Below, one piece after another: positions 6,262-16,912 of a stretch of DNA of 33,943 bases. Within the stretch, counting starts at the first letter, position 1; the number at the start of each line of letters is the position of its first letter. The translations under genes were made by a program, and so were the position numbers. This stretch comes from Alkaliphilus sp. NP8 (lineage in GTDB: Bacteria; Bacillota; Clostridia; Peptostreptococcales; Natronincolaceae): contig JADWMM010000047.1 of assembly GCA_015978205.1 (NCBI GenBank), forward strand, positions 1 through 33,943, written 5' to 3'. The notes under the pieces are model-generated. The model searched no databases. It saw nothing but the letters and a program-made list of their open reading frames with translations, and was not told the DNA's origin.

Positions 6262-9200
6262 ATGAAAAACTGGACTAATGAACAACAGGCAGCTATAGAT
6301 GCTAGGGGGAGTAATCTTTTAATATCTGCAGCAGCAGGTTCTGGTAAAACAGCAGTACTTGTACAGCGAATTATTCAAATGATAACAAAAGACAAAATCG
6401 ATATAGATAGGCTCTTAATAGTTACTTTCACAAATGCTGCAGCTGGGGAAATGAGAGAAAGAATAGCAGGGGCAATAATGGAGGAAATGGAGAAGAAAAC
6501 TGATTCAGAACATCATTTAAGAAGACAGATTAATCTTCTTAATAGAGCATACATAACTACTATTCACTCTTTTTGTATAGATGTAGTTAGAAAGCATTTT
6601 CATGTAATAAATGTAGACCCAGGCTTTAGAATTGGAGATGTAACGGAAACCAGTATTATGAGACTAGAGGCCTTAGAAGAGTTATTTGAAGAAGAATATG
6701 AAAAAAGTGATGAAAGATTTCTAAGTCTTGTAGAATCTTTCGGTAGTACTAAAGATGATAAATCTTTACAGGATTTAGTTTTAAAGGTATACGGTTTTAT
6801 ACAGAGTCAGCCTAATCCAAAAGAATGGCTTAAAGAAAAAGTAGAAGAGTTCGGATTACCATTACAAAAGTTTGATGAAAGCTCTTGGATAAAAACTATA
6901 AAAAATAGAATTGAAATTCAACTAAAAGGAGCTATGGATCTTTTAAATGATGCATTAACTATTGCACAGCATCCTAATGGACCAGGAGTGTACGAAGAAA
7001 TAATACTTTCAGATTTAGCTCAAATTATCGATTTATATGATAATTTAAATCATCCTATTACTGATTTTTATAATAGATTGAATAGTATAAGTCATGCTAG
7101 GTTAAAACCTTCAAAGGATAGTGACCCTGTATTAAAAGAAGAGAGTAAAGAGTTAAGAGATAAAGCTAAAGGAATTATTAAAGATATTAAAGAAAATATT
7201 TTTACTGTTAGTCCAGAAGAGTATGTTGAAGATTTAAATAAACTACATCCACTTATGGATTATTTGTATAACTTAGTTACAAGATTTACAGATATATATG
7301 GAGAAAAGAAAGCTGATAGAGGGATTGTAGACTTTAATGATTTAGAGCATTACGGACTTAGAATTTTGGCTAATGATTTAGTAGCTAAAGAATACAGAGA
7401 AAAATTTGAATATATATTTGTAGATGAATACCAGGATAGTAATATTGTTCAAGAAACTCTCATTCAGTCTATTAAACGTAAAGACAACCTTTTTATGGTA
7501 GGCGATGTTAAGCAAAGTATTTACCGTTTCCGTTTAGCAGATCCAACTTTATTTATAGAAAAGTACGAAACCTTTGGAATAGAAGAAGGGGACGTTAATA
7601 GAAGAATAGATCTTGCAAAAAACTTTAGAAGTAGAGGTCAAATTTTAAATGGAGTTAATTATATTTTTAATAATATAATGTCAAAAGAACTTGGTGAAAT
7701 AGATTACGATGATAAGGCTGCTTTATACCAAGGAGCAGAATTTGAGCCGATTAAAGATCCATCTATAGAAGTTAATTTAATAGAAAAAAATATGGAAATA
7801 GATGAAGACATAGAAGATGAACTTCAAGAGCTAGCAGATATAGAAGTAGAAGCTCGTATTGTAGCTAAAAGAATTAAAAATGTATTAAATGAAGAAATTT
7901 ATGACTCTAAAATTGAAGGTTATAGAAAAGTAGAGTTTAAAGATATTGTAGTACTTTTAAGAACTACTAAAGACTGGGCTCAAAGCTTTTTGGAAAGCTT
8001 TATTAGAGAAGGAATACCTGCTTATGCAGATGCAAACACAGGATATTTTGAAGCTATAGAAGTAAATATGTTCCTTAATTTTCTTAGGGTAATTGATAAT
8101 AAAAGACAAGATATACCACTACTTAGTGTTATGCGTTCTCCTATTGGAGATTTTACTACAGAAGAGCTTATTAATATTAGAGTACACGATAAAAGCGGAA
8201 CTTATTACGATGCAATAGAAAAGTATATTGAAGAAAACAACGATGACTTAAAATATAAATTAGCTTCTTTTATAGAAAAGCTAAATAAGTGGAGTAATGA
8301 AGCTAGATATATTAAAATAGATGAATTTATTTGGAAGTTATATATGGATACAGGTTATTACTATTATGTAGGTGCTATGCCTGGAGGCTTGCAAAGACAA
8401 GCTAACCTTAGAATCTTATTTGACCGTGCTAGTCAGTTTGAAAAAACATCTATTAAAGGTTTGTTTAATTTTATAAAGTTTATTGAGAAACTTCAAAATA
8501 GCCAAGGAGATATGGGTGCTGCAAAAATACTAAGCGAAAACGATAATGTAGTTAGAATAATGAGTATTCATAAAAGTAAGGGACTAGAATTCCCAGTAGT
8601 AATTACTGCCGGCATGGGTAAAAATTTTAACCTTAGAGATACAAATGCAGATGTACTTCTTCATAAGGATTTAGGACTTGGACCAAAGTTTGTAGATTCT
8701 AATTTAAGAACCTACAGAGATACTATTGCAAAGCTTGCTATGAAGGATCAAATTAAAATAGAAAGTTTATCGGAAGAAATGAGGATTCTATACGTTGCTT
8801 TTACTAGACCTAAAGACAAGCTTATTGTTGTAGGATCTGTAAGAAATATAGAAAAGCAAGCTAAAAAATGGAGTAAATCAGATAACACTTATTCACTTAT
8901 GAATGGTAAAAACTTTATGGATTGGATAAGTACTGCTATTATAAAGCATCCTGTAGGAGAAGTTTTAAGAGAATTAGTAGATGTAGAATTTGATGATTCT
9001 AAAAATGACCCTTATAATTCTGAATGGACTATTAATATTTTAGGCAGAGAAGATATAATTTTAGAAGAACATGAAAAGTTACTAAAAGAAGAGGAATATA
9101 AGGAAAATTTACTTGAGTTTAATAGAGAAGATTTTTCGCCTAATACTTATACAGAGTATAAAGACGAAATATATAATAGACTAAATTGGAAATATGAACA

Positions 9201-9855
9201 TGAAGAGGCAACAGGTATACCATCTAAGTTATCTGTATCGGATATTAAAAAAGCAAATATTAAAGAAATGGACTCTATCGTACATCAAATACCGACTTTA
9301 GTTAAATCTCCAAAGTTTATGGAAGGTAAGACAAGTTTTACTGCAGCAGAAAAGGGGACTATTATTCACTTTGTACTTCAGCATTTAGATTTAAACAAAG
9401 TAGATAGTGAAGAAAGTATTAAAGAGCAAGTAGACTTTATGGTAGCTAGAGAACTTATTACAGAAGAAGAAGCTAAAGTAGTAAATATAGAAAAAATACT
9501 TAACTACTTTAATAGCGAAATAGGAAAAAGAATGTTAAATGCAGAAAAAGTATATAGAGAAGCTCCTTTCGTTATTAAAAAATCTGCTAAAGATGTTATA
9601 GATGGAGTAGATGATGACTTAGATGAAAATCTACTTGTACAAGGGGTTATAGATTGTTATTTTGAAGAAGAAGACGGATTAGTATTAGTGGATTATAAAA
9701 ATGATATTGTATTTAACGGAGATGTTAGTAGTGTTGTAGGAAAATATAAAACACAGCTATATCTTTATAAAGAAGCACTAGAAAGAGTAACAGAAAGAAA
9801 AGTAAAGGACACTTATTTATATTTATTTAACATAGATGAAGGAGTGAAAATATGA
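6262..9855 (+). CDS. addA: ATP-dependent helicase/nuclease subunit A (AddA)
   Basis: AddA is the helicase and 3'-strand nuclease subunit of AddAB, which processes double-strand breaks for recombination in Firmicutes. The 1197 residues match the usual length. A UvrD-type SF1 helicase is shown by Walker A AAAGSGKT (23-30), Walker B VDEYQD (387-392), GDVKQSIYRFR (414-424), MSIHKSKGLEFP (from 767) and VAFTR (about 845). The C-terminal RecB-type nuclease is shown by His1036, Asp1131 in GVIDCYF, VDYK (1143-1146) and the QLYLY motif near 1160. The start is ATG 6262 with GAGGTG upstream. The stop overlaps sbcD by ATGA, so translation is probably coupled. The partner addB, which normally lies just upstream, is not in this window. 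Confidence 0.97.
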   Translation: MKNWTNEQQAAIDARGSNLLISAAAGSGKTAVLVQRIIQMITKDKIDIDRLLIVTFTNAAAGEMRERIAGAIMEEMEKKTDSEHHLRRQINLLNRAYITTIHSFCIDVVRKHFHVINVDPGFRIGDVTETSIMRLEALEELFEEEYEKSDERFLSLVESFGSTKDDKSLQDLVLKVYGFIQSQPNPKEWLKEKVEEFGLPLQKFDESSWIKTIKNRIEIQLKGAMDLLNDALTIAQHPNGPGVYEEIILSDLAQIIDLYDNLNHPITDFYNRLNSISHARLKPSKDSDPVLKEESKELRDKAKGIIKDIKENIFTVSPEEYVEDLNKLHPLMDYLYNLVTRFTDIYGEKKADRGIVDFNDLEHYGLRILANDLVAKEYREKFEYIFVDEYQDSNIVQETLIQSIKRKDNLFMVGDVKQSIYRFRLADPTLFIEKYETFGIEEGDVNRRIDLAKNFRSRGQILNGVNYIFNNIMSKELGEIDYDDKAALYQGAEFEPIKDPSIEVNLIEKNMEIDEDIEDELQELADIEVEARIVAKRIKNVLNEEIYDSKIEGYRKVEFKDIVVLLRTTKDWAQSFLESFIREGIPAYADANTGYFEAIEVNMFLNFLRVIDNKRQDIPLLSVMRSPIGDFTTEELINIRVHDKSGTYYDAIEKYIEENNDDLKYKLASFIEKLNKWSNEARYIKIDEFIWKLYMDTGYYYYVGAMPGGLQRQANLRILFDRASQFEKTSIKGLFNFIKFIEKLQNSQGDMGAAKILSENDNVVRIMSIHKSKGLEFPVVITAGMGKNFNLRDTNADVLLHKDLGLGPKFVDSNLRTYRDTIAKLAMKDQIKIESLSEEMRILYVAFTRPKDKLIVVGSVRNIEKQAKKWSKSDNTYSLMNGKNFMDWISTAIIKHPVGEVLRELVDVEFDDSKNDPYNSEWTINILGREDIILEEHEKLLKEEEYKENLLEFNREDFSPNTYTEYKDEIYNRLNWKYEHEEATGIPSKLSVSDIKKANIKEMDSIVHQIPTLVKSPKFMEGKTSFTAAEKGTIIHFVLQHLDLNKVDSEESIKEQVDFMVARELITEEEAKVVNIEKILNYFNSEIGKRMLNAEKVYREAPFVIKKSAKDVIDGVDDDLDENLLVQGVIDCYFEEEDGLVLVDYKNDIVFNGDVSSVVGKYKTQLYLYKEALERVTERKVKDTYLYLFNIDEGVKI

Positions 9856-11072
9856 GAATACTGCACACTTCAGACTGGCATTTAGGAAAAAACCTAGAAG
9901 GTAATAGTAGGCTTAAAGAGCAGGAAAAATTTTTAGAAGAATTAATAGAGATAGTACAGGAACAAAATATAGATATGATTTTAATAGCTGGAGATATTTA
10001 TGATACTAGCAATCCTCCAGCTCAGGCTGAAAGACTTTTTTATAACAGTGTAAAAAAACTTTCAAATAATGGAGAAAGACCAGTTATTATAACAGCAGGA
10101 AACCATGATAATCCAGATAGGCTAGTGGCTGCAAGTCCACTAGCTTACGATCATGGTGTTATTTTATTTGGAAAGCCTAAAAGTAAAATTGAGCCAGGAA
10201 AATATGGCTCTTTTGAAGTTGTAGATGCTGGAGAAGGATTTTTAGAAATAGATCTTAATGGAGAAAGAATAGTTACATTAACTCTTCCTTACCCTAGTGA
10301 GCAAAGACTTAATGAGGTTCTTTCTTTAGATTTAGAAGAAGAGGTTCGAAGAAAATCCTATTCAGAACGGATAAATGATATCTTTAATAATTTAAGTGGA
10401 AAGTATAGAGATGATACTATTAATTTAGCTATGTCACATTTATTTGTTATGGGTGGTGAAGAAGTAGGCTCAGAAAGACCGATTCAGCTAGGTGGCTCTT
10501 TGACTGTGGACGCAAATCATTTACCACAAAAGGCTGATTATATAGCTTTAGGACATTTACATAAACCACAAAAAGTCGTAGGCAGTGGAAAGTTAAAGGT
10601 CTATTACTCTGGTTCTCCAATTGAATATAGTAAAAAGGAAATACATTATAGTAAATGTGTATATATTGTGGATGTTAACGTAGGTTTAGAAACAAAAGTG
10701 GAAGAAGTATTTTTGAAAAACCACAAGCCTATAGAAGTTTGGAAATGTAAAAGTATAGAAGATGCACTAAAAAGATGTGAAAAAGATGGAGAAAGAGACA
10801 TTTGGCTTTATTTAGAAATTGAAACTGATAGAGTAATGACTCAATCAGAGATAAAAGAAATAAAAAAACTACGACCAGATATTGTGGAGATTAAGCCTGT
10901 ATTTAAAGAAGTAGATAAGGAAGCTGAAGAAATAGACGATATAAGTGAAATGAGAATTGAAGATTTATTTAAAGATTATTATTTTTATAGAAATGAAGCT
11001 AATCCTACTGAACAGCTAATGGAGTTATTTAGTGAAATTGTACAGGGAGAAGGTGAAAAAAATGAGGCCTAG
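9852..11072 (+). CDS. sbcD: Nuclease SbcCD subunit D
   Basis: SbcD is the Mre11-type Mn-dependent phosphoesterase that works with SbcC to open hairpins and protein-blocked DNA ends. It has 406 residues. Metal-site motifs are in order: DWH (Asp8, His10), GDIYD (47-51), GNHD (83-86), SHL (His196) and GHLH (234-237). The C-terminal part (about 270-400) is the cap and SbcC-interaction region. It overlaps addA by 4 nt and sbcC by 11 nt, so the three genes form one operon. Confidence 0.97.
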   Translation: MRILHTSDWHLGKNLEGNSRLKEQEKFLEELIEIVQEQNIDMILIAGDIYDTSNPPAQAERLFYNSVKKLSNNGERPVIITAGNHDNPDRLVAASPLAYDHGVILFGKPKSKIEPGKYGSFEVVDAGEGFLEIDLNGERIVTLTLPYPSEQRLNEVLSLDLEEEVRRKSYSERINDIFNNLSGKYRDDTINLAMSHLFVMGGEEVGSERPIQLGGSLTVDANHLPQKADYIALGHLHKPQKVVGSGKLKVYYSGSPIEYSKKEIHYSKCVYIVDVNVGLETKVEEVFLKNHKPIEVWKCKSIEDALKRCEKDGERDIWLYLEIETDRVMTQSEIKEIKKLRPDIVEIKPVFKEVDKEAEEIDDISEMRIEDLFKDYYFYRNEANPTEQLMELFSEIVQGEGEKNEA

Positions 11073-14000
11073 CATACTAAAGATAAAGGGGATAAATAGC
11101 TTTAATACTGAGCAAATTATAGACTTTAACAGATTAGTAGAAAAGGGTCTATTTGGAATATTTGGCCCTACAGGTAGTGGAAAATCTTCTATACTAGATG
11201 CTATAACCTTAGCTCTGTACGGTAATATTGCAAGAGATTCTAAGGAGTTTATTAATACAGAAACTGATAAAGGAGAAGTTAGTTTTCAGTTTCAAATTTT
11301 AGATGGAAAAGTAAGAAAAACTTATATTATAGAAAGAGGAATTAAACGGAAGAAAAACGGTGGTATAGAAACATCTGTAGCAAGAATAATGGAAATTGCA
11401 GGAGAAGAAGTAACTGTATTAGCAGAAGGGGTTACTAATGTTAATAATGAGGTTGTAAGGATTATTGGTCTTAATGCCAGTGACTTTACTAGATCTGTAG
11501 TTTTACCACAGGGAAAATTCAGCGAATTTTTAAAGCTAACAGGTAAACAGAGAAGAGATATGTTAGAACGTATATTTAATTTAGAGCAGTACGGTAAAAA
11601 TATAATAGAAAAAATATCTTCGCAAAAAAAGAAATATGATGCTAAGAGAATAGATATTGAAGGTCAGCTTAAGGGTTATGAAGATATTACAGAAGAACGC
11701 TATAAACAAGAAACAAAACAGTTAGAAGAATTACTAGAAAAAGAAAAAGAACTAAGGAAAGAAATAAATAAGCTTAACAAAGAATATGAAGAGAGTAAAA
11801 AGATATGGGATTTACAAGAAGAGTTAAAAGGATATCAGGCTACTAAAAAAGCCTTAGAAGAAAAGAAAGAAGAAATAGATAAATATCGTGACAAATTTAA
11901 AAAGGGAAATAAGGCTAATTTGTTAAAACCATACATTGAAAATTTAAAATCTATAGAAGAGAAAATTACTGAAAACAAATTGAAGCTAGAAAAATTAGAA
12001 AAAGAGCTACCGAAAGTTAATAATAAATTACAAGAAATAGAAGAAAAATATGAAAAAGCATTAAAATATAAGGAAGAAATACCAAATTTAAAAATAAAAA
12101 TAGAAAACTGTAAAGAGGCAGAAGAATTAGAAAGAGATAGTTTAAATTTAAAAGTAAAAATTAAAGATTTAGAAAAAATCTATGTAAATAATTGTAAAGA
12201 TAAAGAAGAAAAAATTGAGCTCTTGAATAAGTTAAAAACTGAAAGAATAAAAATTCAATCTAAAATAAAAGAAATAGAAAAGTATTTAGAAAAAATATAT
12301 ATAGAATCAAATGTTAGAGAAGGAATAGAAGAAGCATATAGACTGCAAAAAGACAGGGAAAAAATATCTTTAGATAAAAAGGAAAATAAAGAAAGTCTTA
12401 TACAGTTATCTAAGGTTATTGAAAGTAATAGAAGTAAATTAAAACAAAAAATAAATAAAAAGGAAAAAATAGAAGTAGAGTTAAATAAGTTTTTAGAAAA
12501 AATAAAGGAACTTGAAAATAGTCCAGTAAAAGAAGAAGGTATTATTTTTGAAAAGAAATCTGAACTACAAAAAAAGAAAACAGAATTAACACAGTTAGAA
12601 GAAAATCTGAAGCAAAAATCTAATTTAGACAAAGCTATCAAAGAGTTAGCAAAGCGTAAAGCTATGTTGGAAAATAAGGAAAAAGAATTTATTTTACAAA
12701 TAAAAGAATTTAAAAATACAATTGAAACATTGAAATCAGAAATTAAAAAGATAGAGATAGAATCTTTGGCAGCTAATTTAGCTAGTCATTTACAACAAGG
12801 GGAAGGTTGCCCCGTATGTGGCTCTAAAGAGCATCCTAATCCTGTAACATCAAATGAGTCAGAGCTATTAATAGACAAAACTAATAAGTTAGAAAAACTG
12901 CAAAAAAGTTTAATTGATATAGAAAAACAAAAATCTACGGTGGATATTTCTTTAGCAGAAACAAATAAAGAATTAGATATAAAGAAAGTTAACTTAGAGG
13001 ATGTGGAAAAATTAATTAAAGATATTTCTACAGAACATTTTAAAAATGAAGTAGAAAACCAAGAAGTGCAGCTTCAAAAACTAACTGAAGAAAGAGCAGT
13101 ATATGTAAGTAATAAAACTAAAATCGAAGAGGAAATAGACAAGAATAAAGAAATTATTAATAATACTAAAACCTTAATTGCAGAATTAAATATACAAATA
13201 GAAAAAGATACTCAAACTTATAATACGTTAGAACATAAAGCTAATAGCTTATCTGAAAATATAAAAAAAATGTCTACATCCATCCAAAAGCTTAAAGAAA
13301 ACTTTGAAATTGATGATACAACTAAAGTTTATAATCAAATGAAAGCTTGGGATAAGGAAAGATATGAAAAAGAAAAAGAGTTAAAGAACCTACGAGAAGC
13401 TCTAGAAAAAGAAAATGAACAAATAGAAAAAGCAGAGAAAATTTTAAATTCTTTAGAAGTAGAAATAGTAAAAACAGAGCAACAATTAAATGAGAATAAA
13501 AAGCAGCTAGAAGCAGCTATAGAAAAAATTAAAAAGCTTGTAGAAGATAAAAAACCTAAAGAATATAGACTAATTTTAGAAAATAAAATAAAAGAAATAG
13601 AAGAAAATGAAAAAGTTATTAAAGAAAGAGTAGAAAAAGGTAAAGAAATACAACAAAAGATGATAGAAGAAAAAGCAGTTGCAGAAAGTAATAAAACTTA
13701 TTTATATAAGGAGTGTAACTCAAAGAGATTAGATTTAGAAAAAATGACTGAAGAACAAGACTTTCATTCTATAGATGAAATAGAAAAATATATACTTTCA
13801 CAAAAAGACTTAAAAGAATTAGAGAACCAGATTTTAGAGTATGATGATGAAGTAAAAAATACTACTAATAATATAAATAGAGTAAATAAAGCACTAGATG
13901 GAAAACATTTAACGGTAGATGAGTGGGAAAACCTTAAAAATATAGTAAAAGAAAAACAAAAAGTTGTAGAAGAAAAAGGTAAAGAAATTGGAGAAGTTCA

Positions 14001-14583
14001 GCAAATAGTTAAGTATGTTAAAGAAAAGTTAGAAAATGTAAAAGAACTTAAAAGGGAAGAAAAGAAAATAACTCATAAGCTGGACTTATTTTCAGAACTT
14101 AACAAAATGTTAGAAGGAAATAGATTTGTAGAGTATGTTGCTATTAATCAGTTAAAATATATTGCAAAAGAAGCATCTAAATGGTTAAAGGAAATTACAA
14201 GAGGCAGATATGCTTTAGAATTGGATAGTAGTGGTAACTTTATTATGAGAGATGATTTTACTGGAGGTATTAGAAGGGCTACAAACACGCTTTCTGGTGG
14301 AGAAACTTTCTTAACTTCTTTATCCCTTGCATTAGCTTTATCTTCTCATATTCAACTAAAAGGAAGTGCCCCTCTAGAATTCTTCTTCTTAGATGAAGGT
14401 TTTGGAACATTAGATAGCGATCTTTTAGAGGTTGTAATGAGTGCTTTAGAAAGGTTACATTCGGAAAAATTAAGTGTTGGAATTATAAGTCACGTGGAAG
14501 AACTTAAAAATAGAGTTCCGATTAAATTAGTTGTATCGCCAGCAGAATTTGGAGGAGAAGGAACTGTTGTTAAAATAGTATAA
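11062..14583 (+). CDS. sbcC: Nuclease SbcCD subunit C (Rad50-like ATPase)
   Basis: SbcC is the Rad50/SMC-type ATPase of the SbcCD complex. The start is ATG 11062 (GGGAGAAGG upstream), giving 1173 residues; the upstream in-frame start at 11032 lacks a ribosome binding site. The N-terminal half-ATPase has Walker A GPTGSGKSS (35-43) and the Q-loop region VVLPQGKFSEFL. Two very long Lys/Glu-rich coiled-coil arms flank the zinc hook CPVC (Cys583, Cys586), which joins two molecules. The C-terminal half-ATPase has the signature LSGGE (1077-1081) and Walker B FFFLDEGFGTLD (from 1107). All expected elements are present. It is the last gene of the operon and is followed by a strong terminator. Confidence 0.97.
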   Translation: MRPSILKIKGINSFNTEQIIDFNRLVEKGLFGIFGPTGSGKSSILDAITLALYGNIARDSKEFINTETDKGEVSFQFQILDGKVRKTYIIERGIKRKKNGGIETSVARIMEIAGEEVTVLAEGVTNVNNEVVRIIGLNASDFTRSVVLPQGKFSEFLKLTGKQRRDMLERIFNLEQYGKNIIEKISSQKKKYDAKRIDIEGQLKGYEDITEERYKQETKQLEELLEKEKELRKEINKLNKEYEESKKIWDLQEELKGYQATKKALEEKKEEIDKYRDKFKKGNKANLLKPYIENLKSIEEKITENKLKLEKLEKELPKVNNKLQEIEEKYEKALKYKEEIPNLKIKIENCKEAEELERDSLNLKVKIKDLEKIYVNNCKDKEEKIELLNKLKTERIKIQSKIKEIEKYLEKIYIESNVREGIEEAYRLQKDREKISLDKKENKESLIQLSKVIESNRSKLKQKINKKEKIEVELNKFLEKIKELENSPVKEEGIIFEKKSELQKKKTELTQLEENLKQKSNLDKAIKELAKRKAMLENKEKEFILQIKEFKNTIETLKSEIKKIEIESLAANLASHLQQGEGCPVCGSKEHPNPVTSNESELLIDKTNKLEKLQKSLIDIEKQKSTVDISLAETNKELDIKKVNLEDVEKLIKDISTEHFKNEVENQEVQLQKLTEERAVYVSNKTKIEEEIDKNKEIINNTKTLIAELNIQIEKDTQTYNTLEHKANSLSENIKKMSTSIQKLKENFEIDDTTKVYNQMKAWDKERYEKEKELKNLREALEKENEQIEKAEKILNSLEVEIVKTEQQLNENKKQLEAAIEKIKKLVEDKKPKEYRLILENKIKEIEENEKVIKERVEKGKEIQQKMIEEKAVAESNKTYLYKECNSKRLDLEKMTEEQDFHSIDEIEKYILSQKDLKELENQILEYDDEVKNTTNNINRVNKALDGKHLTVDEWENLKNIVKEKQKVVEEKGKEIGEVQQIVKYVKEKLENVKELKREEKKITHKLDLFSELNKMLEGNRFVEYVAINQLKYIAKEASKWLKEITRGRYALELDSSGNFIMRDDFTGGIRRATNTLSGGETFLTSLSLALALSSHIQLKGSAPLEFFFLDEGFGTLDSDLLEVVMSALERLHSEKLSVGIISHVEELKNRVPIKLVVSPAEFGGEGTVVKIV

Positions 14584-14587
14584 TGAT

Positions 14588-14630
14588 AAAGACCAAGTAG
14601 AGTATATATAATTCTACTTGGTCTTTTATT
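14588..14630 (+). terminator. Rho-independent terminator of addA-sbcD-sbcC
   Basis: A perfect 14-bp stem (14588-14601 with 14613-14626) around an 11-nt loop ends in a T-run. The stem core CCAAGTAGA recurs in the terminator at 18597-18631. Confidence 0.92.
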
Positions 14631-14747
14631 TGTAAATTTAATATAATTTTACAAAATTAAACAAATAAAAATATTTTAAAGAAGGAATTTTATGCTAATA
14701 TGTCGTATTTAATTATATGAGTATTAAATTACACGAGGAGGGGTAAA

Positions 14748-16817
14748 ATGGAAAAAATCACAAAAGGAATTGTAGGAATGTTAGTCTTTACTATGGTGTT
14801 TATAGGATTTACTACACCATTTACTTATGCAGATTTACCAAGTCAGTGGGCTGAGGATACAATTTCACAAGCGATAAGTCATGAACTAACTACTGAAAAG
14901 GTTTTATCTGATTATCAAAAACCTATTACTAGAGAAGAATTTTCAGAAGTAGCAGTTAATCTTTATAAGGCTTTAGGTGGGGAAGTTGAAGAAGAAATAC
15001 ATGAAAATCCATTTGTAGATACAAATAATCCTATTATACTTCAAGCTTATAACTTAGGAATTATTAATGGAAAGTCTGGCACTATTTTTGCTCCAGATGA
15101 ACCTATTAGTCGACAAGAGTTAAGTGTAATGCTAGTAAGAACAATAAAAGCTATTGATTCAGAATTTCAACCTGTAACAAAGGAAGATATGTTCTTTTTA
15201 GATATGAATGAAATAGCTACATGGGCTAAAGAAGAGATTCACTATTTATTTGAGCAAGGAATCATTAAAGGAGTAGGAGCTTTAAGTATAGACCCAACAG
15301 GATTAACTACTAGAGAGCAAGCAATAGTTTTAACAATGAGAGCTTATGAATCCTATGACAGGATTATAAGACAGGCAGATGCACTTATAGTAGCACAAAC
15401 ATCAGAGGCACGTTCATTAGATCCACATGCGACAATTGATAAACCATCTTATAGAGTTATGGGCCAAATATATGAAACTCTTGTTAAGCAGAATGAAAAT
15501 ATGGAAATAGAACCAGGGCTTGCAGAAAGTTGGAAACATATTGATGAACAGACTATAGAGTTTAAGTTAAAAGAAGTCGTTAAGTTTCATAACGGGGAAG
15601 AACTAACTTCTGAAGATGTAAAGTTTACTTTCCAAAGAGGAATACAAGCTCCTAGTACAGGTCACATTCTAGGAAAAATCGACTCAAATGAAATAGAGAT
15701 TATAGACGAATATACAATTAGAATTTCAACAACAGAACCCTACACTCCAATATTGCCATATTTAGCACATGTAGGTGCAAGTATACTAAACCAAAAAGCT
15801 GTGATAGAATCTGGTGATGATTATGGGAATAATCCAATAGGAACAGGTCCTTTTAAGTTTGAAATGTGGCAAAGAGGAGAGAGTATTGAATTATCCAAAT
15901 TTAATGATTATCATGGTGAAGCTGCAAATGAAGATTTAATCGTATTTAAAAGTATTCCTATAGATACAGATAGATTTGAAGCACTAAAAGAAGGAAAGGT
16001 CCATATAGCTTATGATATTTCTCATGATAATATTAAAGAAACAGAAGAAAATGAACAGTTTGTATTAAAAAGTAGTGCAGATTTATCAGCTACTTATATC
16101 GGTTTAAATGCTAAAAAGGAACCATATAATAATATAAAAGTACGTCAAGCTATAAATTATGCTGTTGATATGGAGGCAATTGTTGAAGAAGTGGTGAATG
16201 GAGCTGCAGAAATAGCTAGTGGACCTTTGAGTTCTAAAGTATGGGCTTTTAACCAAGATCTTAATCCATATTCATATGATGTAGAAAAGGCTAAAGAATT
16301 ATTAGATGAAGCAGGGTATCCAAATGGATTCAAAACTAGTATTTATATAAATGATAATCCGCAAAGAAAAGATATAGCAAGACTTATTGCAAAACAATTA
16401 AAGGAAGTTGATATTGATGTTGAAGTAAAAATTGTTGGTTGGGGAGAATTTTTAGACGGAAGTGCAAATGGAGATTTTGATATGTTTGTTTTAGGATGGG
16501 TTACAATAACTGGGGATCCAGACTATGGATTATATCCAATGTTTCATTCTTCACAATTTGGATCTGCTGGTAATAGAAACTTTTATTCTAATGAAAAAGT
16601 AGATAAATTATTAGATAAAGCAAGAACGGAAATTGATCCAGAAGTAAGAAAAGAATATTACTTAGAAGTACAAGAAATTATTAGAGAAGAAGCACCTTGG
16701 ATATTTGCATGGACAAATAAAAATTTAGATGGAATAAGAAATAATGTAAAAGGATTTAATCAACATTCTTCAAGAATCGATGAATTATCAGAAGTTTATC
16801 TAGAAAAAGATATGTAA
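14748..16817 (+). CDS. SLH-anchored family 5 extracellular solute-binding protein
   Basis: This is an oligopeptide/dipeptide-type binding protein (SBP_bac_5, OppA/DppA fold) fused behind S-layer homology domains. After a signal peptide (residues 1-28, cleavage near TYA-D) come three SLH-like units at about 30-78, 86-140 and 148-200, with typical IISRQEL/TREEF and GIINGKS-type patterns. The binding domain runs from about 212 to 689, with LAESWKHIDEQTIEFKL, KFHNGEELTSEDVKFT, NPIGTGPFKFEMW and VRQAINYAVD. There is no lipobox, so it should be held to the wall by SLH rather than to the membrane by lipid. Peptides, nickel or other small ligands are possible cargo. No permease or ATPase genes are adjacent, and it stands alone between two terminators. 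ATG 14748 follows GAGGAGGGG. Confidence 0.92.
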   Translation: MEKITKGIVGMLVFTMVFIGFTTPFTYADLPSQWAEDTISQAISHELTTEKVLSDYQKPITREEFSEVAVNLYKALGGEVEEEIHENPFVDTNNPIILQAYNLGIINGKSGTIFAPDEPISRQELSVMLVRTIKAIDSEFQPVTKEDMFFLDMNEIATWAKEEIHYLFEQGIIKGVGALSIDPTGLTTREQAIVLTMRAYESYDRIIRQADALIVAQTSEARSLDPHATIDKPSYRVMGQIYETLVKQNENMEIEPGLAESWKHIDEQTIEFKLKEVVKFHNGEELTSEDVKFTFQRGIQAPSTGHILGKIDSNEIEIIDEYTIRISTTEPYTPILPYLAHVGASILNQKAVIESGDDYGNNPIGTGPFKFEMWQRGESIELSKFNDYHGEAANEDLIVFKSIPIDTDRFEALKEGKVHIAYDISHDNIKETEENEQFVLKSSADLSATYIGLNAKKEPYNNIKVRQAINYAVDMEAIVEEVVNGAAEIASGPLSSKVWAFNQDLNPYSYDVEKAKELLDEAGYPNGFKTSIYINDNPQRKDIARLIAKQLKEVDIDVEVKIVGWGEFLDGSANGDFDMFVLGWVTITGDPDYGLYPMFHSSQFGSAGNRNFYSNEKVDKLLDKARTEIDPEVRKEYYLEVQEIIREEAPWIFAWTNKNLDGIRNNVKGFNQHSSRIDELSEVYLEKDM

Positions 16818-16838
16818 TTAATAATAATATTTATAACT

Positions 16839-16881
16839 ACTCCTTTTCAATAAAATTGTCATGTTGAAAAGGAGTTTTTTA
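16839..16881 (+). terminator. Rho-independent terminator of the solute-binding protein gene
   Basis: A perfect 12-bp stem (16839-16850 with 16864-16875) and a 13-nt loop are followed by a run of T residues. Confidence 0.93.
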
Positions 16882-16912
16882 TTCGTCAATTAACCTCAAA
16901 TCTCTCCAAATA

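Noticed and set aside
12255..12641. 128-codon minus-strand frame inside sbcC
   Set aside because: The Ser/Phe/Leu-rich sequence is the reverse complement of the Lys/Glu coiled-coil codons, a typical shadow frame.
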